64,000 nucleotides of DNA from Petrolisthes cinctipes (lineage: Eukaryota > Arthropoda > Malacostraca > Decapoda > Porcellanidae). The stretch spans positions 1,372,501-1,436,500 of the forward strand of contig JAWQEG010001234.1 in assembly GCA_033782935.1 (NCBI GenBank), read 5' to 3'. Numbering within the stretch: the first letter of the stretch is position 1; every line of letters begins with the position of its first letter. A model generated the notes under the pieces. It worked only from the letters and a program-made list of their open reading frames with translations, had not been told where the DNA came from and made no database searches. Positions 1 to 16,300 of this stretch are shown piece after piece. The translations under genes and the position numbers were made by a program.

Positions 1-2486
1 GCAAACTGTACATGCCTACTCAGTGCTAGAATGTTTTCAAAATATAGGTTTAAAACATGCTAAAAATTGATAATTGAAGTGTCCAAAGTCGATATATGCA
101 TGCATCTTCTGTACACGTTTATATCTCAAATTCAGGCTCCAAACACCCGAAAATTCGATATTTTGGGGTCCCAGAAGCGATCTGTACATGCCTACTCAGA
201 TACAGGCCCAAAACATGCTGAAAATCGATATTTTCGGTGCCCAAAGTCAATATGTGAATGCTTCTTCTGCACCCGTTTATATCCCAAATTCTGGCTCAAA
301 ACACCCGAAAATTCGGTATTTTTGGGTCCTATAAGCGATATGTACATGCCTACTCCTAGTTAGAATGTTTTCTAGATACAGACCCAAAACATGCTCTAAA
401 TCGATATTTTAGGTGCCCAAAAGTCGATATGTGCATGCATCTTCTGTATCCTTTTATATCTCAAATGCAGGCTGAAAACAACCGAAAATTCGATATTTTT
501 GAGTCCCAGAAGCAATCTGTACATGCCTACTCAGTTCTAGAATATTTTCAAAATATAGGCCCAACACATGCTAAAAATCGATATTTTAGGTGCCCAAAGT
601 TGTATCTCAAATTCAGGCCCAAAACACCCGAAAATTCGATATTTTGGGGTCCCAGAAGCGATCTGTACATGCCTACGCCGTGTTAGAGTATTATCAATAT
701 ACAGGCCTATAACATACTGAAAATCGATCTGTTAGCTGCCTAAAAGTCGATATGTGGATGCATCTTCTGTACCCGTTTATATCCTAAATTCAGTCTCCAA
801 ACATCCGAAAATTCGATATTTTGGGGTCCCAAAAGCGATCTGTACTTGCCTACTCCGTGTTAGAGTATTTTCAAAATACAGGTCCAAAACATGCTGAAAA
901 TCGATATTATAGGTGACCAAAGTCAATATGTGTATGCATCTTCTGCACCCGTTTATATCCCAAATTCAACCTCAAAACATCCGAACAATCAATATTTTTG
1001 GGTCCCAGAAGCGATCTGTACATGCCTACTTAGTGCTAGAATGTTTTCAAAATATAGGCTCAAAACATGCTAAAAATCGATATTTTAAGTGTCCAAAGTC
1101 GATATGTGCATGCATCTTCTGTACCCGTTTATATCTCAAATTCAGGTTAAAAAAACCCGAAAATTCGATATTTTGGGGTCCCAGAAGTGATCTGTGCATG
1201 CCTACTTAGTGCTAGAATATTTTCAAAATATAGGCCCAAAACATTCTGAAAATCGATATTTTAGGTGCCCAAAGTCAATATGTGCATGCATTTTCTGTAA
1301 CAGTTTATATCTCAAATTAAGGCTCAAAACACCCGAAAATTCGATATTTTGGGGTCCCAGAAGCGATCTGTACATGCATACTCAGTGCTAGAATATTTTC
1401 AAAATGTAGGCCCAAAACATGCTTAAAATCGATATTTTAGGTGCCCAAAGTCGATATCTCAAATTCAGGCCCAAAACACCCGAAAATTCGATATTTTGGG
1501 GTCCCAGAAGCGATCTGTACATGCCTACTCAGTGCTAGAATGTTTTCAAAATATAGGCTTAAAACATGCTAAAAATCGATATTTTAAGTGTCCAAAGTCG
1601 ATATGTGCATGCATCTTCTGTAACCATTTATATCTCAAATTCAGGCTCCAAACACCCGAAAATTCTATATTTTTGGGTCCTAGAAGCGATCTGTACATGC
1701 CTACTCCGTGTTAGAGTATTTTCAAAATACAGGCCCATAAAATGCTGAAAATCGATATTTTAGGTGACCAAAGTCAATATATGTATGCATCTTCAGCACC
1801 CGTTTATATCCCAAATTCAACCTCAAAACACAAGAAAATTCGATATTTTTGGGTCCTATAAGCGACCTGTACATGCCTACTCCTAGTTAGAATGTTTTCA
1901 AGATACAGACCCAAAACATGCTCAAAATCGATAATTTTGGTGCCCAAAAGTTGATATGTGCATGCATCTTCTGTACCCTTTTATATCTCAAATGCAGGCT
2001 CAAAACACGCGAAAATTCGATATTTTTGAGTCCCAGAAGCGATCTGTACATGCCTACTCAATGCTAGAATGTTTTCAAAATATAGGCTAAAAATCGATAT
2101 TTTAAGTGTCCAAAGTCGATATGTGCATGCATCTTCTGTACCCGTTTATATCTCAAATTCAGGCTCAAAAGACCCGAAAATTCGGTATTTTTGGGTCCTA
2201 GAAGCGATCTGTACATGCCTACTCATAGTTAGAATGTTTTCAAGATACAGACCCAAAACGTGCTCAAAATCGATAGTTTAGGTGCTCAAAAGTCGATATG
2301 TGGATGCATCTTCTGTACCCGTTTTTATCTCAAATTCAGGCTCCAAACACCCGAAAATTCGATATTTTGGGGTCCCAGAAGTGATCTGTACATGCCTACT
2401 TAGTGCTAGAATATTTTCAAAATATAGGCACAAAACATGCTAGAAATCGATATTTTAGGTGCCCAAAGTCGATATCTCAAATTCAG
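1..2486 (+). repeat. Satellite A array, left block (about 177-bp units, forward orientation)
   Basis: About 14 tandem units are seen. Landmarks recur in each: CGATCTGTACATGCCTACT, TGTGCATGCATCTTCTG and CCCGTTTATATCTCAAATTC. Full units are about 177 bp. Shorter ones lack about 29 bp (for example at 1450-1465) or about 18 bp (for example at 190-205). The orientation is opposite to the large array at 35457-64000. Units differ from each other by many substitutions. The array passes directly into satellite B at 2485-2488 with no spacer. Short open frames of 60-98 codons occur but only reflect that the unit length is near a multiple of three; they are not called as genes. Confidence 0.95.
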
Positions 2487-5400
2487 CAGTCATTCATGGG
2501 GTGGTGGGTGTGTGGGTGTCATTACAGTGCTTGGACTGTAAATATCAACAGTCATTCATTGGAGGGGGGGGTGTCATTACAGTGCTTGGACTGTAAATAT
2601 CAAGTCATTTATGTGATGGTGATTGTGTAGGTGTCATTACAGTTATTGGACTGTAAATATCAACAATTATTCATGGGGTGGTGGGTGTGTGGGTGTCATT
2701 ACTGTGATATGACTGTAAATATCAACAGTCATTCAAGGGGTGGTGGGTGTGTGGGTGTCATTATAGTGCTTGGACTGTAAATATCAAGTCATTCATTGGG
2801 TGGTTAGTGTGTGGGTTTCATTACAGTGTTTGGACTGTATATATCAACAGTCATTCATGGGGTGGTGAGTGTGTGGGTGTCATTACAGTGCTTGGACTTT
2901 AAATATCAACAGTCATTCATGGGGTGGTGGGTGTGTGTGTCATTACAGTGCTTAGATTGTAAATATCAGCATTCATTCATGGGGTAGTGGGTGTGAGGGT
3001 GTCAATATAGTGCTTGGACTGTAAATATCAACAATTATTATTGGGGTGGTGGGTGTCATTACAGTGCTTGGACTGTAAATATCAACAGTCTTTTATGTGG
3101 TGTGTGGGCGTCATTACAGTGCTTCGACTGTAAATATATACAGTCTTTCATGGTGCGGTGGGTGTGTGTGTGTCATTACAGTCCTTGGACTGTAAATATC
3201 AACAGTTATTCATGGGTTGGTGGGTGTGTGGGTGTCATTACAGTGCTTGGACTGTAAATATCAGCAGTCATTCATGTGGTGGTTGGTGTCATTACAGTGC
3301 TTGGACTGTAAATATCAACAGTCATCCATGGGGTGTGTGGGTGTCATTACAGTGCTTGGACTGAAAATATCAACAGTCATTCATGGGATGTGTAGGTGTG
3401 TGGGTGTCATTGCAGTGCTTGGACTGTAAATATCAGCAGTCATTCATAGGGTGGTGGGTGTCATTGCAGTGCTTTGACTGTAAATATCAACAGTCATTCA
3501 TGGGGTGTGTGGGTGTCATTACAGTGCTTGGACTGTAAATATCAACAGTCATTCATGGGGTGTGTAGGTGTTATTACAGTGGTTGGATTGTAAATATCAA
3601 CAGTCATTCATGGGGTGGTGGGTGTCATTACAGTGCTTGGACTGTAAATATCAACAGTCATTCATGGGGTGTGTGTGTCATTAGTGCTTGGACTGTAAAA
3701 ATCAACAGTCATTCATGGGGTGGTGAATATGTAGGTGTAATTACAGTGCTTGAACTGTAAATATCACCAGTAATTCATGGGGTGGTGGGTGTGTGGCTGT
3801 TATTACAGTGCTTGTACTGTAAATATCAACAGTCATTCAGGTGGTAGTACGTGTGTGGGTGTTTTTACGGTGCTTGAACTGTAAATATCAACAGTCATTC
3901 ATGGGGTGGTGGGTGTGTGGGTGTCATTACAGTGCTTGGACTGGAAATATAAACAGTCATTCATAGGGTGCTAGGTGTGTGGGTGTCATTACTGTGATTG
4001 GACTGTAAATATCAACAGTAATGTATGGGGTGGTGGGTGTGTGGGTGTCATTACAGTGCTTGGACTGTATATATCATCAGTCATTCATGTGGTGTGTGGG
4101 AGGCATTATAGTGCTTGGACTGTAAATATCAACAGTCATTCATGGGATGGTGGATGTGTGGGTGTCATTACAGTGATTGGACTATAAATATCAACAGTCA
4201 TTCATAAGGTGGTGAGTGTGTGGGTGTCATTACAGTGCTTGGACTGTAAATATAAATAATCATTCGAAGGGTGTTGGGTGTGTAAGGGGCATTACAGTGC
4301 TTGGACTGTAAATATCAACAGTCATTCATGGGGTGGTGGGTGTGTGGGTGTCATTACAGTGCTTAGACTGTAAATATCAACAATCATACATGGGGTGGTG
4401 GGTGTGTGGGTGTCATTACAGTACTTGGACTGTAAAAATCAACAATCATTAATGGGGTGGTGGGAGTCATTACAGTGCTTGGACTGTAAATACCAACAGT
4501 CATTCGTAGGGTGGTGGGTGTGTGTGTCATTACAGTGCTTGGACTGTAAATATCGACAGCCATTCATGCGGTGTGAGTGTGTCATTACAGTGCTTGGACT
4601 GTAAATATCAACAGTTATTCATGGGATTGTGTGTTTGTGGGTGTCATTACAGTGCTTGGGCTGTAAATATCAATAGTCATTCATGGTGTGGTGGGTGTGA
4701 GGGTGTCATTACAGTGCTTGGACTGTAAATGTCAGTCATTCTTGGGGTGGTGGGTGTGTTGGTGTCATTACAGTGCTTGGACTGTAAATATTAACAGTCA
4801 TTCATGGGGCGGTGGGTGTGTGTGTGTCATTACAGTGCTTGGACTGTAAATATCAACAGTCATTCATGGGATGGTGGATGTGTGGGTGTCATTACAGTGA
4901 TTGGACTATAAATATCAACAATCATACATGGGGTGGTGGGTGTGTGGGTGTCATTACAGTACTTGGACTGAAAATATCAACAGTCATTCATGCGGTGTGT
5001 CGGTGTCATTGCAGTGCTTGGACTGTAAATATCACAGTCATTCATGGGGTGTGTGGGTGTCATTACAGTGCTTGGACTGTAAATATCAACAGTCATTCAT
5101 GGGGTAGTAGGTGTGTGGGAGTCATTGCAGTGCTTAGACTGTAAATATCATCAGTCATTCATGGGGTGTTTGGGTGTCATTACAGTGCTTGGACTGTAAA
5201 TATCAACAGTCATTCATGGGGTGGTTGGTGTGTGGGTGTCATAACAGTGCTTAGACTGTAAATATCAATAGTCATTCATGGGGTGTGTGGGTGTCAATAC
5301 AGAGCTTGGACTGTAAATATCAACAGTCATTCATAGGATGGTGGGTGTGTGGGTGTCATTACAGTGCTTGGAATTTAAATATCAACAGTCATTCATCGAG

Positions 5401-8400
5401 TGTTTGTGTCATTACAGTGCTTGGACTGTAAATATTAAATCATTCATAGGGTGGTGAATGTGTAGGTGTAATTACAGTGCTTGGACTGTAAATATTAATA
5501 GTCATTCGTAGGGTGGTAGGTGTTTGAGTCATTACAGTACTAGGAATGTAAATATCAACAGTCATTCATGGGGTGGTGGGTGAGTGGGCATTATTACAGT
5601 GCTTGGACTGGAAATATAAACAGTCATTCATAGGGTGCTAAGTGTGAGGGTGTCATTACTGTGATTGGACTGTAATAATCAACAGTCATGCATGGGGTGG
5701 TGGGTGTGTGGGTGTCATTACAGTGCTTGGACTGTATATATCATCAGTCATTCATCGGGTGTGTGGGAGTCATTACAGTGCTTGGACTGTAAATATCAAG
5801 AGTCATTCATGGGGTGGTAAAGGTGTGGGTGTCATTACAGTGCTTGGACTGTAAATATCAACAGTCATTTATGAGATGTGTGTGTCATTACAGTGCTTGG
5901 ACTGTAAATATAAATACTCATTCGTAGGGTGTTGGGTGTGTGGGGGTCATTACAGTGCTTGGACTGTAAATATCAACAGTCTTTCATGAGGTGGTGGATG
6001 TGTGGGTGTCATTACAGTGCTTGGAGTGTAAATATCAACAATCATACATGGGGTGGTGGGTGTCATTACAGTGCTTGGACCGTAAATATCAACAATCATT
6101 AATTGGGTGGTGGGTGTCATTACAGTGATTGGACTGTAAATATCAACAGTCATTTAAGGGGTGTGTGGGTGCCATTAGTGCTTGGACTGTAAATATCAAT
6201 GGTTATTCATAGGGTTGTGGGTTTCATTACAGTGCTTGTACTGTAAATACCAACAGTCATTCATAGGGTGGTGGGTGTGTGTCATTACAGGGCTTGTACT
6301 GTAAATATCAACAGTAATTCATGGGGTGTGAGTGTGTCATTACAGTGCTTGGACTGTAAATATCAACAGTTATTTATGGGATTGTGTGTTTGTGGTTGTC
6401 ATTACAGTGCTTGGACTGTAAATATCAATAATCATTCATGGGGTGGTGGATGTGTGGGTGTCATTACAGTGCTTGGAGTGTAAATATCAACAATCATTAA
6501 TTGGGTGGTGGGTGTCATTACAGTGCTTGGACTGTAAATATTAAATCATTCATAGGGTGGTGAATGTGTAGGTGTAATTACAGTGCTTGGACTGTAAATA
6601 TTAATAGTCATTCGTAGGGTGGTAGGTGTTTGAGTCATTACAGTACTAGGAATGTAAATATCAACAGTCATTCATGGGGTGGTGGGTGAGTGGGCATTAT
6701 TACAGTGCTTGGACTGGAAATATAAACAGTCATTCATAGGGTGCTAAGTGTGAGGGTGTCATTACTGAGATTGGACTGTAATAATCAACAGTCATGCATG
6801 GGGTGGTGGGTGTGTGGGTGTCATTACAGTGCTTGGACTGTATATATCATCAGTCATTCATCGGGTGTGTGGGAGTCATTACAGTGCTTGGACTGTAAAT
6901 ATCAAGAGTCATTCATGGGGTGGTAAAGGTGTGGGTGTCATTACAGTGCTTGGACTGTAAATATCAACAGTCATTTATGAGATGTGTGTGTCATTACAGT
7001 GCTTGGACTGTAAATATAAATACTCATTCGTAGGGTGTTGGGTGTGTGGGGGTCATTACAGTGCTTGGACTGTAAATATCAACAGTCTTTCATGAGGTGG
7101 TGGATGTGTGGGTGTCATTACAGTGCTTGGAGTGTAAATATCAACAATCATACATGGGGTGGTGGGTGTCATTACAGTGCTTGGACCGTAAATATCAACA
7201 ATCATTAATTGGGTGGTGGGTGTCATTACAGTGATTGGACTGTAAATATCAACAGTCATTTAAGGGGTGTGTGGGTGCCATTAGTGCTTGGACTGTAAAT
7301 ATCAATGGTCATTCATAGGGTTGTGGGTTTCATTACAGTGCTTGTACTGTAAATACCAACAGTCATTCATAGGGTGGTGGGTGTGTGTCATTACAGGGCT
7401 TGTACTGTAAATATCAACAGTAATTCATGGGGTGTGAGTGTGTCATTACAGTGCTTGGACTGTAAATATCAACAGTTATTTATGGGATTGTGTGTTTGTG
7501 GTTGTCATTACAGTGCTTGGACTGTAAATATCAATAATCATTCATGGGGTGGTGGGTGTGTGGGTGTCATTACAGTGCTTGGACTGTAAATATCAACAGT
7601 CATTTATGGGGTGGTGGGTGTGTTGTGTCATTACAGTGCTTCGACTGTAAATATCAACAGTCATTTATTGGTGGTGGGTGTGTGGGTGTCATTACAGTGC
7701 TTGTACTGTAAATATCAACAGTCATTCATGCGGTGTGTCGGTGTCATTGCAGTGCTTCGACTGTAAATATCAACAGTCATTCATGGGTTGGTGGGTGTGT
7801 GGGTGTCATTGCAGTGCTTGGACTGTAAATATCAACAGTCATTCATGGGGTGTGTGGGTTTTATTACAGTGCTCGGACTGTAAATATCAACAGTCATTCA
7901 TGTTGTGGTGTGTGTGTGGGGGTCATTACAGTGCTTGGACTGTAAATATCAACAGTCATTCATGGAGTGTGAGTGTCATTATAGTGCTTGGACTGTAAAT
8001 ATCAACAGTAATTGGTGAATGTTTGGGTGTAATTACAGTGCTTGAAATGTAAATATCAACAATCATTCATGGGGTGGTATGTGTGTGGGTGTCATTACAG
8101 TGCTTGAACTGTAAATATCACCAGTCATTCATAGGGTGGTGGGTGTGTGGCTGTTATTACACTGCTTGGACTGTAAATATCAACAGTCATTTAGGTGGTA
8201 GTACGTGTGTGGGTGTCATTACGGTGGTTAGACTGTAAATATCAACAGTCATTTAAGGGGTGATAGGTGTGTGAGTCATTACAGTGCTTGGACTGTAAAT
8301 ATCAACAGTCATTCATGGGGTGGTGGGTGTGTTGGTGTCATTACAGTGCTTGGACTGTAAATATCAACAGTTATTCATGGGTTGGTGGGTGTGTGGGTGT

Positions 8401-9000
8401 CATTACTGTGATTGGACTCTAAATATCAACAGTCATTCATTGGGTGGTGGGTGTATGGGTGTCATTACAGTGCTTGGACTGTATATATCATCAGTCATTA
8501 ATAGGGTGTGTGGGAGTCATTACAGTGCATGGACTGTTAATATCAACAGTCAGTCATGGGGGGGTGGATGTGTGGGTGTCATTACAGTGCTTGGACTGTA
8601 AATATAAATAATCATTCATAGGGTGTTGGGTGTGTGGGTGTCTTTACAGTGCTTGGACTTTAAATATCAACAGTCATTCATGGAGTGGTGGGTGTGTGGG
8701 TGTCATTACAGTGCTTGGACAGAAAGTATCAACAGTCATTTATGAGGTGTTTCGGTGTCATTGCAGTGCTTGGACTGTAAATATCAACAGTCATTCATGG
8801 GGTAGTGGATGTGTGGGTGCCATTACAGTGCTTGGACTGTAAATATAAATAATCATTCATAGGGTGTTGGGTGTGTGGGTGTCATTACAGTTCTTGGACT
8901 GTAAATGTAAATAATCATTCATAGGGTGTTGGGTGTGTGGGTGTCATTACAGTGCTTGGACTATAATTATCAACAGTCATTCATGGGGTGGTGGGTGTGT
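2487..9000 (+). repeat. Satellite B array, block 1 (about 62-bp G-rich units)
   Basis: About 105 tandem units, all in one orientation. The core reads CATTACAGTGCTTGGACTGT, then AAATATCAACAGTCATTCAT, then a G-rich run of GGGG, GG, GGG and GGG separated by T or GT. Full units are 62 bp. Common shorter units of about 54-55 bp have lost 7-8 bp from the G-rich part. Each unit carries two overlapping inverted repeats that share the ACTGT arm. The block ends with a diagnostic unit containing ACTATAATTATCA just before the spacer at 9001. Confidence 0.95.
5412..7545 (+). repeat. Tandem block duplication of 1106 bp inside satellite B
   Basis: The stretch from about 5412 to 6517 is repeated from about 6518 to about 7545-7600 with a constant shift of 1106 bp. 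The copies share rare unit variants in the same order, for example AAATATTAAATCATTC at about 5432 and 6538, and AGGAATGTAAATATC at about 5542 and 6648. Differences are few, such as CTGTGATT at 5660 against CTGAGATT at 6766, and GGTTATTC at 6200 against GGTCATTC at 7306. This marks a recent unequal exchange or an assembly duplication. Confidence 0.85.
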
Positions 9001-9924
<924 letters not shown>

Positions 9925-12454
9925 TGTCATTCAAGGGGTGTGAGGGTATCATTACAGTGATTGGACTGTAAATATCAACAGTCATTCATGGGGTGGTGTG
10001 TGTATGGGTGTCATTACACTGCATGGACTGTATATATCAACAATCATTCATTGGGTGGTGGGTGTGTGGGTGTCATTACAGTGCTTGGATTGTAAATATC
10101 AACAGTCATTCATGGGGGGGGTTGAGTGTCATTACATTGCTTGGGCTGTAAATATCAACAGTCATTCATCAGATGTTCGGTGTGTGGGTGTCATTACAGT
10201 GTTTGGACTGTAAATATCAACAGTCATTCATGGGGTGATGGGTGTGTGGGTGTCATTACAGTGCTTGGAAAGTAAATATCAACAGTCATTCATTGGGGGG
10301 GGGGGGTGTCATTACAGTGCTTGGACTGTAAATATCAAGTCATTTATGTGGTGGTGATTGTGTAGGTGTCATTACAGTGATTGGACTGTAAATATCAACA
10401 ATAATTCATGGGGTGGTGGGTGTGTGGGTGTCATTACTGTGATTGGACTGTAAATATCAACAGTCATTCAAGGGGTGGTGGGTGTGTGGGTGTCATTATA
10501 GTGCTAGAACTGTAAATATCAAGATATTCATTGGGTGGTGGGTGTGTGGATTTCATTACAGTGTTTGAACTGTATATATCAACAGTCATTCATGGGGTGG
10601 TGGGTGTGTGGGTGTCATTACAGTGCTTGGACTTTACATATCAACAGTCATTCATGGGGTGGTGGGTGTGTGTGTCATTACAGTGCTTAGATTGTAAATA
10701 TCAGCATTCATTCGTGAAGTAGTGGGTGTGAGGGTGTCAATCTTGCTTGGACTGTAAATATCAAGTCATTCATTGGGTGGTTAGTGTGTGGGTTTCATTA
10801 CAGTGTTTGGACTGTATATATCAACAGTCATTCATGGGGTGGTGAGTGTGTGGGTGTCATTACAGTGCTTGGACTTTAAATATCAACAGTCATTCATGGG
10901 GTGGTGGGTGTGTGTGTCATTACAGTGCTTAGATTGTAAATATCAGCAGTCATTCGTGGGGTGGTGGGTGTATGGGTGTCATTACAGTGCTTGGACTGTA
11001 AATATCAAAAGTCATTCATTGGGGGGGGTGTCATTACAGTGCTTGGACTGTAAATATCAAGTCATTTATGTGCAGGTGATTGTGTAGGTGTCATTACAGT
11101 TATTGGACTGTAAATATCAACAATCATTCATGGGGTGGTGGGTGTGTGGGTGTCATTACTGTGATTGGACTGTAAATATCAACAGTCATTCAAGGGGTGG
11201 GTGGGTGTGTGGGTGTCATTATAGTGCTTGGACTGTAAATATCAAGTCATTCATTGGGTGGTTAGTGTGTAGGGTTCATTACAGTGTATGGACTGTTTAT
11301 ATCAACAGTTATTCATGGGGTGGTGAGTGTGTGGGTGTCATTACAGTGCTTGGACTTTAAATATCAACAGTCATTCATGGGGTGTTGGGTGTGTGTGTCA
11401 TTACAGTGCTTAGATTGTAAATATCAGCATTCATTCATGGGGTAGTGGGTGTGAAGGTGTCAATATAGTGCTTGGACTGTAAATATCAACAATTATTAAT
11501 GAGGTGGTGGGTGTGTGGGTGTCATTACAGTGCTTGGACTGTAAATATCAACTGTCATTTATGGGGTGTGTGGGTGTCATTACCGTGCTTCGACTGTAAA
11601 TATATACAGTCATTCATGGTGTTGTGGGTGTGTGTGTGTCATTACAGTCCTTGGACTGTAAATATCAACAGTTATTCATGGGTTGGTGGGTGTGTGGGTG
11701 TCATTACAGTGCTTGGATTTTAAATATCAGCAGCCATTCATGGGGTGGTGGGTGTGTGGGTGTCATTACAGTGCTTGGACTGTAAATATCAACAGTCATT
11801 CATGGGGTGTGTGGGTGTCATTACAGTGCTTGGACTGTAAATATCAACAGTCATTCATGGAGTGTGTGGGTGTCATTACAGTGCTTGGACGGAAAATATC
11901 AAGTCATTCATGGGGTGGTGGGTGTGTGAGTGTCATTGCAGTGCTTGGACTGTAAATATCAACAGTCATTCATGGGGTGTGTGGGTGTTATTACAGTGCT
12001 TGAACTTTAAATATCAACAGTCATTCATGGGGTGGTGGGTGTCATTACAGTGCTTGGACTGTAAATATCAACAATCATTCATGGGGTGTGTGAGTCTTTA
12101 CAGTGCTTGGACTTTAAATATCAACAGTCATTCATGGAGTGGTGGGTGTGTGGGTGTCATTACAGTGCTTGGACAGAAAGTATCAACAGTCATTTATGAG
12201 GTGTTTCGGTGTCATTGCAGTGCTTGGACTGTAAATATCAACAGTCATTCATGGGGTAATGGATGTGTGGGTGCCATTACAGTGCTTGGACTGTAAATAT
12301 AAATAATCATTCATAGGGTGTTGGGTGTGTGGGTGTCATTACAGTTCTTGGACTGTAAATGTAAATAATCATTCATAGGGTGTTGGGTGTGTGGGTGTCA
12401 TTACAGTGCTTGGACTATAATTATCAACAGTCATTCATGGGGTGGTGGGTGTGT
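9925..12454 (+). repeat. Satellite B array, block 2
   Basis: About 41 units in the same orientation as block 1. The first units after the spacer are diagnostic: one reads GGTATCATTACAG and the third reads CATTACACTGCATGGACTG. These recur after spacer copies 2 and 3. The last unit contains ACTATAATTATCA before spacer 2. Confidence 0.95.
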
Positions 12455-13374
<920 letters not shown>

Positions 13375-16300
13375 GTCATTCAAGGGGTGTGAGGGTATCA
13401 TTACAGTGATTGGACTGTAAATATCAACAGTCATTCATGGGGTGGTGTGTGTATGGGTGTCATTACACTGCATGGACTGTATATATCAACAATCATTCAT
13501 TGGGTGGTGGGTGTGTGGGTGTCATTACAGTGCTTGGATTGTAAATATCAACAGTCATTCATGGGGGGGGTTGAGTGTCATTACATTGCTTGGGCTGTAA
13601 ATATCAACAGTCATTCATCAGATGTTCGGTGTGTGGGTGTCATTACAGTGTTTGGACTGTAAATATCAACAGTCATTCATGGGGTGATGGGTGTGTGGGT
13701 GTCATTACAGTGCTTGGAAAGTAAATATCAACAGTCATTCATTGGGGGGGGGGGGTGTCATTACAGTGCTTGGACTGTAAATATCAAGTCATTTATGTGG
13801 TGGTGATTGTGTAGGTGTCATTACAGTGATTGGACTGTAAATATCAACAATAATTCATGGGGTGGTGGGTGTGTGGGTGTCATTACTGTGATTGGACTGT
13901 AAATATCAACAGTCATTCAAGGGGTGGTGGGTGTGTGGGTGTCATTATAGTGCTAGAACTGTAAATATCAAGATATTCATTGGGTGGTGGGTGTGTGGAT
14001 TTCATTACAGTGTTTGAACTGTATATATCAACAGTCATTCATGGGGTGGTGGGTGTGTGGGTGTCATTACAGTGCTTGGACTTTACATATCAACAGTCAT
14101 TCATGGGGTGGTGGGTGTGTGTGTCATTACAGTGCTTAGATTGTAAATATCAGCATTCATTCGTGAAGTAGTGGGTGTGAGGGTGTCAATCTTGCTTGGA
14201 CTGTAAATATCAAGTCATTCATTGGGTGGTTAGTGTGTGGGTTTCATTACAGTGTTTGGACTGTATATATCAACAGTCATTCATGGGGTGGTGAGTGTGT
14301 GGGTGTCATTACAGTGCTTGGACTTTAAATATCAACAGTCATTCATGGGGTGGTGGGTGTGTGTGTCATTACAGTGCTTAGATTGTAAATATCAGCAGTC
14401 ATTAGTGGGGTGGTGGGTGTATGGGTGTCATTACAGTGCTTGGACTGTAAATATCAAAAGTCATTCATTGGGGGGGGTGTCATTACAGTGCTTGGACTGT
14501 AAATATCAAGTCATTTATGTGCAGGTGATTGTGTAGGTGTCATTACAGTTATTGGACTGTAAATATCAACAATCATTCATGGGGTGGTGGGTGTGTGGGT
14601 GTCATTACTGTGATTGGACTGTAAATATCAACAGTCATTCCAGGGGTGGGTGGGTGTGTGGGTGTCATTATAGTGCTTGGACTGTAAATATCAAGTCATT
14701 CATTGGGTGGTTAGTGTGTAGGGTTCATTACAGTGTATGGACTGTTTATATCAACAGTTATTCATGGGGTGGTGAGTGTGTGGGTGTCATTACAGTGCTT
14801 GGACTTTAAATATCAACAGTCATTCATGGGGTGTTGGGTGTGTGTGTCATTACAGTGCTTAGATTGTAAATATCAGCATTCATTCATGGGGTAGTGGGTG
14901 TGAAGGTGTCAATATAGTGCTTGGACTGTAAATATCAACAATTATTAATGAGTTGGTGGGTGTGTGGGTGTCATTACAGTGCTTGGACTGTAAATATCAA
15001 CTGTCATTTATGGGGTGTGTGGGTGTCATTACCGTGCTTCGACTGTAAATATATACAGTCATTCATGGTGTTGTGGGTGTGTGTGTGTCATTACAGTCCT
15101 TGGACTGTAAATATCAACAGTTATTCATGGGTTGGTGGGTGTGTGGGTGTCATTACAGTGCTTGGATTTTAAATATCAGCAGCCATTCATGGGGTGGTGG
15201 GTGTGTGGGTGTCATTACAGTGCTTGGACTGTAAATATCAACAGTCATTCATGGGGTGTGTGGGTGTCATTACAGTGCTTGGACTGTAAATATCAACAGT
15301 CATTCATGGAGTGTGTGGGTGTCATTACAGTGCTTGGACGGAAAATATCAAGTCATTCATGGGGTGGTGGGTGTGTGAGTGTCATTGCAGTGCTTGGACT
15401 GTAAATATCAACAGTCATTCATGGGGTGTGTGGGTGTTATTACAGTGCTTGAACTTTAAATATCAACAGTCATTCATGGGGTGGTGGGTGTCATTACAGT
15501 GCTTGGACTGTAAATATCAACAATCATTCATGGGGTGTGTGAGTCATTACAGTGCTTGGACTGTAAATATCAACAGTCATTCAAGGAGTGGTGAATGTGT
15601 AGGTGTAATTAGTGCTTGGACTGTAAATAGCAACAGTCATTCAAGAGGTGATAGGTGTGTGGCATTACCGTGCTTGGACTGTAAATATCAACAGTCATTC
15701 ATGGGGTGGTGGGTGTGTGGGTGTCATTACTGTGATTGGACTGTAAATATCAACAGTAATTCATGGGGTGGTGGGTGTGTGGGTGTCGTTACAGTGCTTG
15801 GACTGTATATATCATCAGTCATTCATAGGTTGTGTGGGAGTCATTACAGTGCTTGGACTGCAAATATCAACAGTTATTCATTGGGTGGTGGATGCGTGGG
15901 TGTAATTACAGTGCTTGAACTGTAACTATCACCAGTCATTCATGAAGTAGTGGGTGTGAGGGTGTCAATATAGTGCTTGGACTGTAAATATCAACAATTA
16001 TTAATGGGGTGGTGGGTGTGTGGGTGTCATTACAGTGCTTGGACTATAAATATCAACAGTTATTTATAAGGTGTGTGGGTGTCATTACATTGCTTCGATT
16101 GTAAATATATACAGTCATTCATGGTGTGGTGGGTGTGTGTGTGTGTCATTACAGTCCTTGGACTGTAAATATCAACAGTTAGTCATGGGTTGGTGGGTGT
16201 GTGGGTGTCATTACAGGGCTTGGACTGTAAATATCAACAGTCATTCATTGGGGGGGCGTGTCATTACAGTGCTTGGACTGTAAATATCAAGTCATTTATG

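Noticed and set aside
15311..15925. A 204-codon open frame and many shorter ones rich in Trp, Cys and Gly in satellite B
   Set aside because: They are translations of the 62-bp unit in drifting frames. No frame is preferred and no signal of coding selection is visible.
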